Shown here in pieces: positions 38,893-40,281 of a stretch of DNA of 40,281 nt; position 1 is the stretch's first letter, and the number at the start of each line of letters is the position of its first letter. The notes below the pieces were generated by a model, which was not told the DNA's origin, ran no database searches, and saw nothing but the letters and a program-made list of their open reading frames with translations. A program made the translations under genes and the position numbers. Source of the DNA: Candidatus Melainabacteria bacterium (lineage in GTDB: Bacteria > Cyanobacteriota > Vampirovibrionia > 2-02-FULL-35-15); the NCBI GenBank assembly GCA_023250205.1, contig JAHFBE010000015.1, forward strand, positions 1-40,281. Reading direction: 5' to 3'.

Positions 38893-39471
38893 CTACTTAA
38901 ATAACCGCTGAAGCTGCTTAAATTCCTCAGTACCAGCCGTATAAGCAATCTCAAACAAAATAGTTTCTACCGAGCTAATAATTACTCCAGCATTTTTCAT
39001 TTTCTCAATTGCAATTCCCTTGTTATATAAGACTCTTGCTGTTATTGCATCACATACTAAATGAACCTGAAATCCATTATGAATCAAATCCAAACAAGTT
39101 TGCAAAACACAGACATGAGCTTCTATGCCACATACAGCAACAGACTTTACTCCCCGACTCTTAAGTTCTTCAAGAAATCCAACTTGACCACAACAACTCA
39201 TTGTTTTTTTGTAAAAATACTTTGCTTTATGTAAGCAATCCTTTAATTCACCTATTATAGAACCAAGCTTTTCTGGAACTTGCTCTGTAGCAATAATTGG
39301 AATCCCATAAATATTTGCCCCGGATAAAAGAAGTTTGATGTTTTTTACAGTATCTTCATTGTTAGCTAAAACTGGAACGAATCTTTCCTGATAATCAATT
39401 AACAAAACCACCGAGTCTTCACTTGTGAAAAGATGTGGGTGTCTTTTATTACCAACCATAGCTTTTATCAT
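38893..39471 (-). CDS. Isochorismatase-family cysteine hydrolase
   Basis: A 192-residue cytosolic hydrolase. The catalytic triad is visible as Asp in VLLIDYQERF, a Lys in the YFYKKTMSCC region and Cys in CGIEAHVCVLQT, with the cis-peptide segment before AHVC as in YcaC/nicotinamidase relatives. The substrate is unknown (isochorismate, nicotinamide or another amide). The start overlaps the upstream secreted-protein gene by 23 bp, so it is coupled to it. A second ATG four codons downstream is possible. Confidence 0.85.
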   Translation of the reverse strand: MIKAMVGNKRHPHLFTSEDSVVLLIDYQERFVPVLANNEDTVKNIKLLLSGANIYGIPIIATEQVPEKLGSIIGELKDCLHKAKYFYKKTMSCCGQVGFLEELKSRGVKSVAVCGIEAHVCVLQTCLDLIHNGFQVHLVCDAITARVLYNKGIAIEKMKNAGVIISSVETILFEIAYTAGTEEFKQLQRLFK

Positions 39472-39799
39472 CTTCCTTCTTTACATCAGCCTGTTCTTTT
39501 AAATTTTGCAATTGCTTTGCACCAATTTCTTTTTTTATACGCCCTTTCATAATTAGAGATTCATCTTTTTTTCTTTGACCTGCTTTAATAAGGTCTAATC
39601 CTTCAACAATCAATTCCTGTGCTTCTTTTTTCCTCTTTTCCATTATTTTGTAAGCTTCATCTCTTATTGGAATCTCATCTGTATTAAATGGAGCCTCTCC
39701 AGAACTACTAGAAGAAGAATTCCCAAATAAGCCAGCCATTGCAGGATTTAAATCGGTTAGAAGAAATATCATTAATAAGAAAACAAAAATTAATTTCAT
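39449..39799 (-). CDS. Small secreted protein, 116 residues
   Basis: No family is recognised. Residues 1-22 are a signal peptide (MKLIFVFLLMIFLLTDLNPA, cleavage after AMA). A serine run, GNSSSSSSGEAP, follows, and then a charged alpha-helical body (EAYKIMEKRKKEAQELI, KKEIGAKQLQNLKEQ) that could form a coiled coil. It lacks a lipobox Cys. AGGAG inside the last codons of gatA provides its ribosome-binding site, and it overlaps the isochorismatase gene, so gatA, this gene and the hydrolase form one operon. Confidence 0.65.
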   Translation of the reverse strand: MKLIFVFLLMIFLLTDLNPAMAGLFGNSSSSSSGEAPFNTDEIPIRDEAYKIMEKRKKEAQELIVEGLDLIKAGQRKKDESLIMKGRIKKEIGAKQLQNLKEQADVKKEDDKSYGW

Positions 39800-39806
39800 T
39801 TCGCTA

Positions 39807-40281
39807 TTAAAAACTCCTACATGTAATATCCATTTTCAATGTAGATTCAAATACATGTGCAGTGCCAAGCAATAACTCCTCACTTAGTGAAGGTCCAATA
39901 ATCTGCAATCCAATCGGAAGTTTTTTAGAGTCAAATCCACATGGAATAGAAATGGCAGGTAAGCCTGCAAGACTTGCTGGAACAGTTGCAATATCTGAGA
40001 TATACATGGACAAAGGATCATCTGTTTTTGATCCAAATTCAAATGCTGTAGTTGGGCAAGTTGGAGAGATTAATAGATCAACTTTTTCAAATGAATTTAA
40101 GAAGTCTTGGGTAACAAGTTTTCTTACTTGTTGAGCCTTTTTATAATAAGCATCATAATAGCCTGAACTTAAAGCATAAGTTCCAAGCATAATTCTTCTC
40201 TTTACTTCTGAACCAAAACCTTCCTGCCTAGTTTTTGTATACATTGGCAATAATTCTTTTGCTCCAGGAGTTCTATAGCCA
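39807..40281 (-). CDS. gatA: Glutamyl-tRNA(Gln)/aspartyl-tRNA(Asn) amidotransferase subunit A, 3' part
   Basis: The frame is open to the end of the window, so the N-terminal two-thirds with the Ser-cisSer-Lys triad lie outside. GatA releases ammonia from glutamine to amidate Glu-tRNA(Gln) or Asp-tRNA(Asn) in the GatCAB complex. The visible part has [61 protein letters not shown] and [10 protein letters not shown], all standard for the C-terminal amidase-signature domain. It is the promoter-proximal gene of the operon with the secreted small protein. Confidence 0.95.
   Translation of the reverse strand, partial: GYRTPGAKELLPMYTKTRQEGFGSEVKRRIMLGTYALSSGYYDAYYKKAQQVRKLVTQDFLNSFEKVDLLISPTCPTTAFEFGSKTDDPLSMYISDIATVPASLAGLPAISIPCGFDSKKLPIGLQIIGPSLSEELLLGTAHVFESTLKMDITCRSF

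Noticed and set aside
1-40281. CRISPR array, prophage or insertion sequence with transposase
   Set aside because: No regularly spaced direct repeats, phage structural genes or transposase-like ORFs were found; the repeats present are isolated palindromes.

Overview
This is a strongly A+T-rich, densely coded bacterial chromosome segment, made mostly of housekeeping genes in small operons on both strands. No phage, plasmid, transposase or CRISPR array is visible. The gene set (CtpA, YqeK, Cca, YajQ, HisC, IlvB, PolA, ThiL, Ppx/GppA, InfC-L35-L20, RF2, MnmG, CysE/CysK, GatA) is bacterial, and the HldE2-like and penicillin-acylase-like genes fit a diderm or walled organism. Many genes lack a Shine-Dalgarno site, and several lineage-specific small proteins are present. 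Together these suggest an uncultured lineage close to the Cyanobacteria (Melainabacteria/Vampirovibrionia-like, or Margulisbacteria-like). That placement is an inference from gene style and was not tested by phylogeny.

Layout. 1-4007: 3' end of rlmN, ctpA, then convergent yqeK and a HAD phosphatase. 4112-4414: a decayed metallophosphoesterase remnant. 4418-8438: CCA-adding enzyme divergent from a penicillin-acylase-family protein. 8635-12241: yajQ, a VTT membrane protein, hisC (start codon 4 bp from that of its divergent neighbour) and a GT-B glycosyltransferase. 12407-15993: pstB translationally coupled to an hldE2-like nucleotidyltransferase, then three lineage-specific proteins. 16300-20025: a nucleotide-sugar dehydrogenase homologue lacking its catalytic Cys, a secreted Cys-rich protein, and ilvB. 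20210-22235: a tandem pair of unknown paralogues, both ending in LAA. 22489-28372: polA, two tiny membrane proteins, thiL and ppx/gppA. 28523-30988: tRNA-Leu(CAG), infC-rpmI-rplT, and convergent prfB with a programmed +1 frameshift. 31011-36546: small unknown genes, a VWD-like protein, mnmG and an HD phosphohydrolase. 36613-40281: an unknown gene, the cysK-cysE operon, and gatA followed by a secreted small protein and an isochorismatase-family hydrolase.

The most striking non-genic feature is a set of palindromic repeats. One family (outer arms GTCATTGCGAG/CTCGCAATGAC, usually with inner arms AAGCAATCTC/GAGATTGCTT) occurs five times. Two copies are intergenic, one supplies the stop codon of hisC, and two lie in frame inside thiL and mnmG, which resembles Rickettsia palindromic elements. 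A second, purine-rich family forms the C-terminus of RlmN and an in-frame insert in the sugar dehydrogenase. Other palindromes lie upstream of pstB, upstream of tRNA-Leu, between infC and rpmI, and inside a doubtful ORF at 17882-18154.

Functionally the window combines translation (InfC, L35, L20, RF2, MnmG, Cca, RlmN, GatA, tRNA-Leu), amino-acid synthesis (HisC, IlvB, CysE, CysK), DNA replication and repair (PolA) and envelope work (CtpA, acylase, HldE2, glycosyltransferase). The lineage-specific proteins could not be assigned functions.
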